Of a stretch of 64,000 bases of DNA, positions 1-7,548 are shown in pieces. The position numbers and the translations under genes are program-made. Source of the DNA: JAEUJM01 sp041908445. Its GTDB lineage: Bacteria > Actinomycetota > Acidimicrobiia > Acidimicrobiales > DATDAH01. The notes beneath the pieces were generated by a model, which was not told where the DNA came from, made no database searches, and saw only the letters and a program-made list of their open reading frames with translations. The stretch is taken from assembly GCA_041908445.1 (NCBI GenBank), contig JAYRFK010000010.1, forward strand, positions 1-64,000, read 5' to 3'. The number at the start of each line of letters is the position of its first letter. Position 1 is the stretch's first letter.

Positions 1-197
<197 letters not shown>

Positions 198-245
198 GTG
201 GCGCCCCGTCTGGCCCCCGAGCGCGGAACGCGCAAGGGTGTCGGG

Positions 246-989
246 ATGCGCCGGCGCCGCACGCGGGCCCTCCACGGGGCCGTCACCCTCCTCGTCGTCG
301 CCCTGCTCGCAGGGGCGTGCGCCAGCAGCGAGGGGTCGGACGAGTCGTCGGCCACGACCGTGGCCGGGGGCGCGGCCCCCACCCGGGCCCCAGGTCAGTG
401 GACGGGCGACTACCGCATCCGGGGCAACAACCCCGACGGCTCCCGGTACCGGGGCACGCTCGAGATCGAGGGCGAGCCCGACGGCGTGCTGACCCTCAAC
501 TGGGACACGAACGGCAGCTACGACGGGGTGGGGATCGTCGAGGGCGACGTGCTCGCCGGCGCCCACGGCGACGACGGCGACGTGTGCAACGCGGCGGCCT
601 TCGTCATCGCCGACGACGGCTCGCTCTCGGCCCGCTGGGCGTCGTTCGACGGCCGGGGGCCGAGCACGGAGGACGCCGCCGCCGTGGTTCCGGGGCCGCC
701 CGGGGTGGCCGGCTCGTACGCGATCGAGGGCGTCAACGCCGACGGGAACGCCTACAGCGGGTCGATGGACCTCGTCGCGTCCGGCGCCGCCTTCGAGGTC
801 GTCCGCCAGGTCGGCGGCATCCTCGTGCGGGGCTCGGCCATCAAGGAGGGCAACGTGCTCGCGCTGACCTTCGGTGACGAGACCTGCGCCGTGGTCGTGT
901 ACCGGCAGGGCGCCGACGGCCAGCTCAGGGGCAGGTGGGGGGCCAGCGGCGTGCAGACCCCCGGCCGCGAGCGCGCCGTCCCGGAGTGA
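246..989 (+). CDS. lipoprotein with two tandem repeats
   Basis: 247-residue secreted lipoprotein of unknown function. The N-terminus has five positively charged residues and a hydrophobic core ending in LLAGAC, so Cys25 would be lipidated. The mature part holds two copies of a roughly 90-residue unit (about 50-145 and 155-245). Each opens with a G-[DS]-Y-x-I-x-G-x-N-x-D-G pattern and ends with a D-G-x-L-x-[AG]-R-W pattern, which suggests two beta-rich domains. An upstream in-frame GTG at 192 would add 18 residues before the signal peptide, so the ATG at 246 is preferred. The gene is convergent with uppP. I do not recognise the repeat family with certainty. Confidence 0.75.
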   Translation: MRRRRTRALHGAVTLLVVALLAGACASSEGSDESSATTVAGGAAPTRAPGQWTGDYRIRGNNPDGSRYRGTLEIEGEPDGVLTLNWDTNGSYDGVGIVEGDVLAGAHGDDGDVCNAAAFVIADDGSLSARWASFDGRGPSTEDAAAVVPGPPGVAGSYAIEGVNADGNAYSGSMDLVASGAAFEVVRQVGGILVRGSAIKEGNVLALTFGDETCAVVVYRQGADGQLRGRWGASGVQTPGRERAVPE

Positions 990-1071
990 ACGGGCGGCCG
1001 GGCGCCGTCCCGGTCGATCTTCGGTCGCCGAGCCTGACCCGGCATCGCCGGCGACGGGCGGGACCCGGCGC

Positions 1072-2031
1072 CTAGATGACGCCGGTGACGAGCAGCAGGA
1101 TGGCCAGGCCGGCCACCACGAACCGGTACCAGGCGAAGATCGAGAGGTCGTGGCGCTCGAGGTAGGTGAGCAGCCACTTGATGGCGAGCACCGCGGCCCC
1201 GAAGGCGAACGCGGCGCCGATCAGCGGGTCGGCCACGCCGAACTGGTCGACGAGGTTGCCGCCGTCCTTGGCCAGCTTGTAGGCGGTGGCCGCCGACAGG
1301 GTGGCGAAGCCGAGCAGGAAGCTGAACTCGACCGCGGCGGTCATGCCCACGCCGATGAGCAGGGCGCCGAGGATCGTGGCCAGCGAGCGGCTGGTGCCGG
1401 GGATGAGGGCGGCGCACTGGGCCAGCCCGATGACGAGGGCCTGCCGGGAGGTGATCGCGGTGAGCGGGTCGTGGCCGGGCTCGGCGCCGGGGACCCCGCG
1501 CGACGGGATGCGCCCCGAGCGCTCGAGCCAGAGGATCAGGACACCGCCGAGGATCCACGTGATCACCACCGGCCACGGGCCGAACAGCGCCTCCTCGATG
1601 GGGTCATCGAACAGGAACCCGAGGATGGCGGCCGGGAGGAAGGCGATGACGAGGTTGGCGAAGAGGCGGCGCCCGTCGGGGTTGCGGCCCACCAGGCCCT
1701 GGAGCATGGCGACGAAGCGGCGCCAGAACAGTCCCGCCACCGCGAGGATCGCGCCGAACTGGATGGCCACGACGTAGGTGTTCACCGCGTCGAGCCCGGC
1801 GCTGCCCTTCTCATCGGGCAGGCCCAGGAGACGGGCGGTGATCAGGAGGTGCCCGGTGGACGAGATCGGCAGGTACTCGGTGAGGCCCTCGACCACGCCG
1901 AGCACGGCGGCCTGCCACCACGAGAGCAGGTCCTCGCCGACCTCGGCCGCGACGCGGGCGAGACCGCCGGCGAGGGCGGGTTGCACGACGGCGAGGGTGG
2001 CGAGGAGGGCGATGCCCCCGCCGAGCGACAC
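1072..2031 (-). CDS. uppP: undecaprenyl-diphosphatase (bacitracin resistance)
   Basis: Membrane phosphatase that recycles undecaprenyl diphosphate to the monophosphate carrier for peptidoglycan and other wall polymers. The family signature EGLTEYLPISSTGHL lies near the N-terminus with the two catalytic-region glutamates and the histidine. The second signature, PGTSRS, lies in the middle. Several hydrophobic segments follow. The GTG at 2031 gives 319 residues with an extra hydrophobic, signal-like stretch ending in ALAGG before the canonical start; family members are usually about 270 residues. A later GTG at 1986 is also possible, so the start is uncertain. The reading frame stays open upstream, but there it overlaps the next gene and has no family similarity. 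Confidence 0.93.
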   Translation of the reverse strand: MSLGGGIALLATLAVVQPALAGGLARVAAEVGEDLLSWWQAAVLGVVEGLTEYLPISSTGHLLITARLLGLPDEKGSAGLDAVNTYVVAIQFGAILAVAGLFWRRFVAMLQGLVGRNPDGRRLFANLVIAFLPAAILGFLFDDPIEEALFGPWPVVITWILGGVLILWLERSGRIPSRGVPGAEPGHDPLTAITSRQALVIGLAQCAALIPGTSRSLATILGALLIGVGMTAAVEFSFLLGFATLSAATAYKLAKDGGNLVDQFGVADPLIGAAFAFGAAVLAIKWLLTYLERHDLSIFAWYRFVVAGLAILLLVTGVI

Positions 2032-2162
2032 CTGCGCCGTGCGTCGGGTGCGAGCGCGGCGGCGCAGGTGGGGCGAGGGTGTGTGGTCGATGGCGGCGAC
2101 GGTAACGGGGGCGGTCCCGTGGTGCCAGGCACCCCCACGGGCGTCCCGGGCCGGCGGCCCGC

Positions 2163-2714
2163 TCAGTGCACGCCGAGGCGGTTCTTGAGCACGGCCACGA
2201 GAAGGGCCAGCAGCGCCGCGCCGACGCCGATGAGCGCGGAGGGCAGACGCCCCCGACCCGAGGTCCGGGAGCTCGCGTAGCCGGCCACCGCGATGATGAC
2301 CTCGGGTGCCCAGATCGCCCGCTGGAGGCCGGTGGCGTCCTCGCCGAGCACGACGGGCACGGTGCAGAACGCCGCCACCGCCGCGGCGCCGGCCACCTGG
2401 GCCAGGCCCAGCTCCCACCGGAACCGGCGCCACCGGTGGTCGTCACCGTGCGCCGGTGCGGCGCGACCGCGCGCCGCGAGCTGGAACGCGAACAGGTGGG
2501 CGATGGCGAGCCCGATCGCCGTCCCCCAGATCAACGTGACGAGCTCCCAGCCGTGGGTGGGCGGCGCTCCGCCGGGCTCGTCCGCCGCCCACAGGGCGAT
2601 GAGCTCGGCCTCGACGACGATGGCCACGTAGAACGCCATCGTCGCGAGCTCGCGCTCCAGCTCGTTGCGGTCGACCTCACGGTCCAGGGGCACGGCGCCC
2701 ACCAGCTCGTCCAC
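2163..2714 (-). CDS. multi-pass membrane protein, unknown function
   Basis: 183-residue protein with about four hydrophobic segments separated by short charged loops. It starts with an acidic stretch (DREVDRNELERELATM) before the first helix. I recognise no family motif. The GTG at 2714 is chosen because a TAACCT box sits eight bases upstream, the arrangement seen at other leaderless genes in this window. The longer frame from 2822 would run across the divergent sigma-factor start. It lies upstream of uppP on the same strand with about 130 bases between, so the two may be co-transcribed. Divergent from sigR. Confidence 0.6.
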   Translation of the reverse strand: MDELVGAVPLDREVDRNELERELATMAFYVAIVVEAELIALWAADEPGGAPPTHGWELVTLIWGTAIGLAIAHLFAFQLAARGRAAPAHGDDHRWRRFRWELGLAQVAGAAAVAAFCTVPVVLGEDATGLQRAIWAPEVIIAVAGYASSRTSGRGRLPSALIGVGAALLALLVAVLKNRLGVH

Positions 2715-2722
2715 GACGGGCG

Positions 2723-2728
2723 AGGTTA
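2723..2728 (-). promoter_or_regulatory. -10 box, leaderless promoter of the gene at 2714
   Basis: TAACCT read on the minus strand, eight bases before the GTG at 2714. This fits the TANNNT -10 consensus of actinobacterial leaderless transcripts. No clear -35 box was seen. Confidence 0.5.
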
Positions 2729-2766
2729 CGGCGCCGCCGGGCGGGGGTCCGGCGAGCCCCGCTGGG

Positions 2767-2772
2767 TAGGGT
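2767..2772 (+). promoter_or_regulatory. -10 box, leaderless promoter of sigR
   Basis: TAGGGT, six bases before the ATG at 2779, so transcription would begin at or next to the start codon. It lies 38 bases from the divergent -10 box at 2728, so the two promoters share one short control region. Confidence 0.5.
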
Positions 2773-2778
2773 GGCGCC

Positions 2779-3381
2779 ATGGCCGACCAGGCGGACTTCG
2801 CGGAGCAGGCGATGCCCCTCATGGGCTCGCTCTACTCCGGAGCGCTCCGCATGACGCGCAACCCCGCCGACGCCGAGGACCTCGTCCAGGAGACCTACCT
2901 CAAGGCCTACCGAGCCTTCGGGTCGTTCCAGGAGGGCACCAACCTCAAGGCCTGGCTCTACCGCATCCTCACCAACACCTTCATCAACACCTACCGGGCC
3001 AAGAAGCGCCGGCCCGACGAGTCCGACCTCGAGGAGGTGGAGGACCTCTACCTGTACCGCCGCCTCGGGGGCCTGGAGGCGGCCGAGGTGGGTCGTAGCG
3101 CCGAGGACGAGCTGCTCGACCACGTCACCGACACCGAGGTCAAGGAGGCCATCGAGTCGCTGCCGGAGCAGTTCCGGGTGGCGGTGCTGCTCGCCGACGT
3201 CGAGGGCTTCTCCTACAAGGAGATCGCCGAGATACTCGACATCCCGATCGGCACCGTGATGAGCCGGCTGCACCGGGGAAGAAAGGGCCTGCAGAAGCGG
3301 TTGTACGAGTACGCCGTGGAGCGGGGCCTCGTCAGCAAGCCCGCCCCGGTCGAGACCGCAGTCGTGGAGCACGCCGGATGA
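2779..3381 (+). CDS. sigR: ECF sigma factor, SigR/SigH type
   Basis: 200-residue RNA polymerase sigma factor of the extracytoplasmic-function class that in actinomycetes controls the thiol-oxidative stress response. Region 2 (about 10-85) holds the DAEDLVQETYLKAYRAF core, and region 4 (about 120-180) holds ESLPEQFRVAVLLADVEG followed by the helix-turn-helix IAEILDIPIGTVMSRLHRGR. The stop codon overlaps the ATG of the downstream anti-sigma gene (ATGA), which implies translational coupling and matched amounts of the two proteins. No SD is evident, and the -10 box six bases upstream suggests leaderless expression. The assignment to SigR rather than another ECF group rests mainly on the RsrA-like partner. 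Confidence 0.92.
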   Translation: MADQADFAEQAMPLMGSLYSGALRMTRNPADAEDLVQETYLKAYRAFGSFQEGTNLKAWLYRILTNTFINTYRAKKRRPDESDLEEVEDLYLYRRLGGLEAAEVGRSAEDELLDHVTDTEVKEAIESLPEQFRVAVLLADVEGFSYKEIAEILDIPIGTVMSRLHRGRKGLQKRLYEYAVERGLVSKPAPVETAVVEHAG

Positions 3382-3632
3382 CCGACAAGCCGATGAAGCC
3401 GCAGTGCGAGGAGACGTTCCAGGAGATCTGGACCTACCTCGACGGCGAGCTCACCGACCAGAAGCGGGCGAAGATCAAGGCGCACCTCGACGAGTGCCCG
3501 CCCTGCGTCGGCGCCGAGCACTTCGAAGCCGAGCTCCGGCTGGTCATCTCGCAGCGCTGCCGCGACGAGGTCCCCGAGGCGCTGAAGCTCCGCATCCTCG
3601 AGGCCCTCCGCCGCGCCGACGCCGGCACCTGA
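3378..3632 (+). CDS. rsrA: zinc-binding anti-sigma factor, RsrA type
   Basis: 84-residue redox-sensitive anti-sigma factor that would bind and silence the sigma factor encoded just upstream. The zinc-associated anti-sigma motif H-x3-C-x2-C is present (HLDECPPC, about residues 36-43), with additional cysteines at residue 10 and in QRCRDEVP. In characterised RsrA proteins, oxidation of these cysteines to a disulphide releases zinc and frees the sigma factor. Length and position match the family. The start overlaps the sigma stop by four bases. The next gene is on the opposite strand, so the operon ends here. Confidence 0.9.
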   Translation: MTDKPMKPQCEETFQEIWTYLDGELTDQKRAKIKAHLDECPPCVGAEHFEAELRLVISQRCRDEVPEALKLRILEALRRADAGT

Positions 3633-3654
3633 ATCCGCGTCGCCGTCGACGGCC

Positions 3655-4704
3655 CTAGCCGGGTTGCTCGGTGACGGTCGAGAGGCCGTCGACCGCGGCG
3701 ACCTGGCTGAAGGTCGCCGCCGCCTCGGCGTCGTGGGCGACGTAGCGCCGCCAGAACGCCGTGGTCGCGTCCCGCACGAGCTCGTCGGCCGGGTCGGGAT
3801 CGTTCTCGTACGCCGACGCGTGCATCACCTCGTGGAGCACGATCAGGTACTTCGGCGGGGACGCGGCGGCGAAGGCCTCCTCGGCCGTGGCCACGGGGAT
3901 CGCCGGGTCCTGGTCGGCGTGGATCACGAGCAGGGGCAGGCCGACGTCGAGGTGCAGGCCGGCGAGGTCGGGGCGCAGCGCGTCGAAGACGGCCACCGCG
4001 TCGATGCGGTCGTCCCGGCAGCACTCGTCGAAGGCGACCTCGTAGGTCGTCGCCCCACCCAGGGAGAGGCCGCCCACGCCGATCTCCTCGGGGTTGATGC
4101 GGCCCTGGAGCGGGTTGCCGGGCTCGCCGCTCGCCCCGAGCGCCTCGGAGATAACGAAGCTGACGTCACCGGGCTGCTGGGGCAGGTCGAACACCGACGC
4201 CCGCCCCGGGACCTCGTCGTTGCTGAGGGGGAACGCCGGGGCCGCGACGACGAAGCCGGCGGCGGCCCACGCCTCGAACAGCTCGGTGAACTTCCGGGGG
4301 TGGCCGTTGTGGCCGTGGGCGAAGACGATCAGCGGGAAGGGGCCCGGGGCGTCGGGATAGGTGAAGGTCGTCTCGAGGACGCGCTCGTCGGAGGGCGGGA
4401 CGCCGGTGTCTGGCTGGTCCGGGGTCGCCCGGGTGGTGTCGACGAGCGTCTCGGTGTGGGTCACGACGTCGAAGCCGCCGGGCGGGACGACCGGCGCGGT
4501 CGGCTCGGTGGTGGCGGGCAGGGTGCTCGCCGTGGAGGCCGTCGTGTCACCCGGGGCGGTATCGGCGGCGAGCTCCTGGCCGCCGTCGCTCGTGCACCCG
4601 GCCGTGACGAGGGCGACCGCGATCGAGACGGCGAGGGCGGCGCCGGGCCCGGCGCGGCGGCGCCGTCGGGACGGCGGCGGGGGATCGGTGGGCGGTGCGG
4701 TCAC
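3655..4704 (-). CDS. secreted lipoprotein alpha/beta hydrolase
   Basis: 349-residue esterase-like lipoprotein of the dienelactone hydrolase / PAF-acetylhydrolase / chlorophyllase group. A basic N-terminus and hydrophobic stretch end in LVTAGC, so Cys37 is the likely lipidated residue. A Thr/Pro-rich linker follows to about residue 90. The oxyanion region PLIVFAHGHNGHP, the nucleophile elbow G-L-S-L-G-G (about 210-215), an acidic residue in HADQDPAIP and a C-terminal histidine in LHEVMHAS make a complete catalytic set. The GTG at 4704 is the start. A TAGCTT box at 4724-4729 on this strand could give a leader of about 12 bases. The substrate is unknown. Confidence 0.8.
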   Translation of the reverse strand: MTAPPTDPPPPSRRRRRAGPGAALAVSIAVALVTAGCTSDGGQELAADTAPGDTTASTASTLPATTEPTAPVVPPGGFDVVTHTETLVDTTRATPDQPDTGVPPSDERVLETTFTYPDAPGPFPLIVFAHGHNGHPRKFTELFEAWAAAGFVVAAPAFPLSNDEVPGRASVFDLPQQPGDVSFVISEALGASGEPGNPLQGRINPEEIGVGGLSLGGATTYEVAFDECCRDDRIDAVAVFDALRPDLAGLHLDVGLPLLVIHADQDPAIPVATAEEAFAAASPPKYLIVLHEVMHASAYENDPDPADELVRDATTAFWRRYVAHDAEAAATFSQVAAVDGLSTVTEQPG

Positions 4705-4734
4705 GTGGGCTTCTCCGTGGGGGAAGCTAACCCG

Positions 4735-4740
4735 TATGCT
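4735..4740 (+). promoter_or_regulatory. -10 box, leaderless promoter of the small gene at 4749
   Basis: TATGCT, eight bases before the ATG at 4749. On the other strand TAGCTT (4724-4729) is a candidate -10 for the divergent hydrolase, so the two promoters nearly overlap. Confidence 0.5.
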
Positions 4741-4748
4741 CCAGGTCC

Positions 4749-4889
4749 ATGGATGCCGTGCTTCTCGCCGCCCAGGTGTGGCACTACTGGATCGCGCCGG
4801 CCGTGGTGGCCATGGTCGTCCTCATGATCATCGCCACGATCATCGGCTACCTCGTGAAGGTGGTCGCCCCGAAGTACCCGAAGTCCTGA
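4749..4889 (+). CDS. 46-residue single-pass membrane protein
   Basis: A short frame encodes 46 residues: a short N-terminus containing VWHYW, one long hydrophobic helix (about 16-38, rich in Val, Ile, Ala and Met) and a basic tail ending KVVAPKYPKS. The hydrophobic helix followed by a positive tail is what a real small inner-membrane protein looks like. The -10 box eight bases upstream supports leaderless translation from the ATG. It ends 16 bases before the zincin gene on the same strand, so it probably heads the tilS-hpt-side transcript. Function unknown. Confidence 0.6.
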   Translation: MDAVLLAAQVWHYWIAPAVVAMVVLMIIATIIGYLVKVVAPKYPKS

Positions 4890-4905
4890 CATCGGTGGCG
4901 CCTCG

Positions 4906-5979
4906 GTGAGCAGCCCGGTCGACTGGGGCCTCGCCGAGAAGGTCGCCGTCCGCGTCGCGGGCACCGACCCGTTCGCCCGCTCGTACCACTACGACTCGCT
5001 GGGCCCCGACTTCGCCGAGCTCACCGCCGAGGCCGAGCAGCTCGTCGGCGACGCCACCGGCCTGCGCTCCCTGGCCGGCCCCGCCCGCGCCCGGGTGACC
5101 GACCGCCCCGACTGGGTGCGGGCCAACATCGCCTCGTTCCAGCGCCTGCTGCGGCCCCTCACCGAGCGCTTCGGCGACCGCATGACCTCGGGCCCGTTCG
5201 CCCCCGTCGCCCGGGGCATCGCCGGGGCCGAGGTCGGGGTGATGCTCGGCTGGATGTCGACCCGGGTCCTCGGCCAGTACGACCTGCTCGTGGTCGAGGA
5301 GGAGCGCCCCGAGGACCAGGACCTCGTCTACTACGTGGGCCCCAACGTCCTCGCCCTCGAGAAGCACCACGCCTTCCCGCCCCGGGAGTTCCGCCTCTGG
5401 CTGGCGCTCCACGAGGTCACCCACCGGGCCCAGTTCACCGGCATCCCGTGGCTGCGCGAGCACTTCCTGTCGCTCGTCGACCAGACCCTGAGCGCGGTCG
5501 ACCCCGACCCCAAGCGCTTTCTCGACGCCATCGGCCGGGTGGCCGAGGGCCTGCGCACCGGCCGCAACCCGCTCGACGACGGCGGCATGGCGGCGCTGCT
5601 GGCCAGCGACGAGCAGCGGGTGGTGCTCGAACAGATCTCGGGGATGATGAGCCTGCTCGAGGGCCACGGTGACGTGACCATGGACCGGGCCGGCGCCGAC
5701 CGCATCCCGAGCGCCGAGCGCTTCAGCCGGGTGCTGCGCATCCGCCGCCAGCAGACCACGACGCTCGTGCGGCTGCTGCAGAAGCTGGTCGGCCTCGAGG
5801 CCAAGCTCAACCAGTACGAGCAGGGCGAGCGCTTCATCGCCGCGGTGGAGAAGGCGGGCGGGCCCGAGCTGCTCGACCGGGCCTGGACGGGCCCCGAGGC
5901 CCTGCCCTCCATGGCCGAGATCCGTGACCCGGCGGTGTGGATCGCCCGCGTCGGCACCCCCTCCACCCTGGCCGGCTGA
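4906..5979 (+). CDS. zinc-dependent metalloprotease-like protein (DUF2342, zincin)
   Basis: 357-residue protein of the actinobacterial zincin family once labelled 'coenzyme F420 biosynthesis associated'. The metal-binding motif H-E-V-T-H is at residues 169-173 within ALHEVTHRAQF. Conserved features around it include the early DWGLAEKVA segment and the WLREHFLSLV segment just after the motif. The family is usually found next to tilS and hpt, as here. The GTG at 4906 is used as start. It ends three bases before tilS, so the two are co-transcribed. Proteolysis has not been shown for most members, and the biological substrate is unknown. Confidence 0.85.
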   Translation: MSSPVDWGLAEKVAVRVAGTDPFARSYHYDSLGPDFAELTAEAEQLVGDATGLRSLAGPARARVTDRPDWVRANIASFQRLLRPLTERFGDRMTSGPFAPVARGIAGAEVGVMLGWMSTRVLGQYDLLVVEEERPEDQDLVYYVGPNVLALEKHHAFPPREFRLWLALHEVTHRAQFTGIPWLREHFLSLVDQTLSAVDPDPKRFLDAIGRVAEGLRTGRNPLDDGGMAALLASDEQRVVLEQISGMMSLLEGHGDVTMDRAGADRIPSAERFSRVLRIRRQQTTTLVRLLQKLVGLEAKLNQYEQGERFIAAVEKAGGPELLDRAWTGPEALPSMAEIRDPAVWIARVGTPSTLAG

Positions 5980-5982
5980 CCC

Positions 5983-6897
5983 GTGACGCCGCCGGCGGGG
6001 CTGGAGGTCGGCGGCGGGCTCGAGGACGGGCTGCTGGCGCGGTGCACCTTCCCGCCGGCGGGCACCGCGGTCACCTGTGCGGTGTCCGGCGGCGCCGACT
6101 CGTTGGCCCTGCTGGCGCTGGCCGCGGGCGCCGGCCTCGTCGTCACGGCGGTGCACGTGGACCACGGCCTGCGGCCCGGCTCGGCGGCGGAGGCCGAGGT
6201 GGTCGCGGCGGCCGCGGCCCGCTTCGGTGCGGACTTCCGAGCGGTGCGGGTCGAGGTCGCCGACGGGCCCAACCTCGAGGCCCGCGCCCGGGACGCCCGC
6301 TACGCCGCCCTGCCGGCGGACGTGTGCACGGGCCACACCGCGGACGACCAGGCCGAGACCGTGCTGCTCAACCTGCTCCGGGGCGCCGGCGGTCCGGGCC
6401 TCGCGGCCATGCGCCCGGGCCCGCGTCGGCCGTTGCTGGCCGTGCGCCGGGCCGAGACCGCGGGGCTGTGCGCCGGCCTCGGCCTCGTGCCGGTGGTCGA
6501 CCCGTCCAACGACGACCCCCGCTTCCGGCGCAACCGGGTCCGCCACGAGGTGCTGCCCCTGCTCACCGACGTGGCCGGCCGGGACCTCGTCCCGGTGCTC
6601 TGCCGCCAGGCCGACCTGCTGCGCGACGAGGCCGACCTGCTGGCCGCGCTGGCCGGCGAGGTCGACGTCACCGACGCCCAGTCGCTGCGGGAGGCGCCGG
6701 TCGCCCTGGCCCGGCTCGCGGTCCGGGCGTGGTTGGCGAACGGCCCCGCCGCCACCCATCCCCCCGATGCCGCCACCGTCGAGCGCGTCCTCGGCGTGGC
6801 GCGAGGGCAGGTCGTGGCCACCGACGTGGGGGCCGGGTGGCGGGTCGCCCGCTCGGCCGGCGTCCTGCGCCTCGAGCCCCCGGCACCGCGCCCGTGA
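5983..6897 (+). CDS. tilS: tRNA(Ile)-lysidine synthetase
   Basis: 304-residue ATP-dependent enzyme that converts C34 of the CAU-anticodon tRNA(Ile) to lysidine, so that it reads AUA and is charged with isoleucine. The PP-loop motif SGGADS is at residues 35-40, followed by VHVDHGLRPGS and GHTADDQAETVLLNLLRGAG, both diagnostic. DPSNDDPRFRRNRVRHEVLP marks the tRNA-binding part. The protein is shorter than the enterobacterial enzyme and lacks most of the C-terminal domain, as is common in actinomycetes. It sits between the zincin gene and hpt, a conserved order. Confidence 0.95.
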   Translation: MTPPAGLEVGGGLEDGLLARCTFPPAGTAVTCAVSGGADSLALLALAAGAGLVVTAVHVDHGLRPGSAAEAEVVAAAAARFGADFRAVRVEVADGPNLEARARDARYAALPADVCTGHTADDQAETVLLNLLRGAGGPGLAAMRPGPRRPLLAVRRAETAGLCAGLGLVPVVDPSNDDPRFRRNRVRHEVLPLLTDVAGRDLVPVLCRQADLLRDEADLLAALAGEVDVTDAQSLREAPVALARLAVRAWLANGPAATHPPDAATVERVLGVARGQVVATDVGAGWRVARSAGVLRLEPPAPRP

Positions 6898-6937
6898 CGC
6901 GGACCGGGCGACCGTGACCCACCGGCGGGCCCGGCAC

Positions 6938-6943
6938 TAGCGT
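6938..6943 (+). promoter_or_regulatory. -10 box, leaderless promoter of hpt
   Basis: TAGCGT, eight bases before the GTG at 6952. It lies in the 54-base gap after tilS, so hpt can be transcribed separately from the upstream genes. Confidence 0.45.
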
Positions 6944-6951
6944 GCGCCGTC

Positions 6952-7506
6952 GTGACCCCTGACCTCCCCACCGCGGCCGACGACCCCCGGTTGGGCGAGA
7001 TCCTCGTCGGTGAGGAGGCGCTGCAGACCCGGGTGGCCGAGCTCGGCGCGCAGATCACCACCGACTTCCAGGGGCGGCCCCCGCTGCTCGTGTGCGTGCT
7101 CAAGGGCGCCTTCATGTTCATGTCCGACCTGGCCCGCCACATCGACCTGCCCGTCGAGGTGGACTTCATGGCGGTCTCGTCCTACGGCAGCGCCACCCGC
7201 ACGAGCGGGGTCGTGCGCATCGTCAAGGACCTCGACGCCGACCTCACCGGCCGCCACGTGCTGCTGGTCGAGGACATCATCGACAGCGGCCTGACCCTGC
7301 GGTACCTGCGCCAGAACCTGATGGCCCGCAACCCGGCCAGCGTCGAGGTCTGCGCCCTGCTCGTGCGCGAGGGCGCCGAGGACACCGACACCCTGCGCTA
7401 CGTCGGCTTCTCGCTGCCCCCCGACTTCGTGGTCGGGTACGGCCTCGACGTGTCCGAGCGGTACCGCAACCTCCCCTACATCGCCGCCTGGTCCGATACG
7501 GACTGA
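6952..7506 (+). CDS. hpt: hypoxanthine phosphoribosyltransferase
   Basis: 184-residue purine-salvage enzyme that makes IMP (and usually GMP) from the base and PRPP. The PRPP-binding loop VLLVEDIIDSGLTL lies near residue 105, with the conserved acidic pair ED and IDSG. Earlier, LLVCVLKGAFMFMSDL forms the first loop and VDFMAVSSYG the flexible catalytic loop; the C-terminal PPDFVVGYGLDVSERYRNLPYI is typical. Length is normal for bacterial Hpt. The GTG start is supported by the -10 box eight bases upstream. The order tilS-hpt-ftsH is widespread in Gram-positive bacteria. Confidence 0.95.
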   Translation: MTPDLPTAADDPRLGEILVGEEALQTRVAELGAQITTDFQGRPPLLVCVLKGAFMFMSDLARHIDLPVEVDFMAVSSYGSATRTSGVVRIVKDLDADLTGRHVLLVEDIIDSGLTLRYLRQNLMARNPASVEVCALLVREGAEDTDTLRYVGFSLPPDFVVGYGLDVSERYRNLPYIAAWSDTD

Positions 7507-7532
7507 GCCGGTCGCTCCGGGGCGACACGCCG

Positions 7533-7538
7533 TATCCT
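7533..7538 (+). promoter_or_regulatory. -10 box upstream of ftsH
   Basis: TATCCT, ten bases before the GTG at 7549 and only one base before the alternative GTG at 7540. This argues for 7549 as the translated start. Confidence 0.4.
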
Positions 7539-7548
7539 TGTGGGTCTC

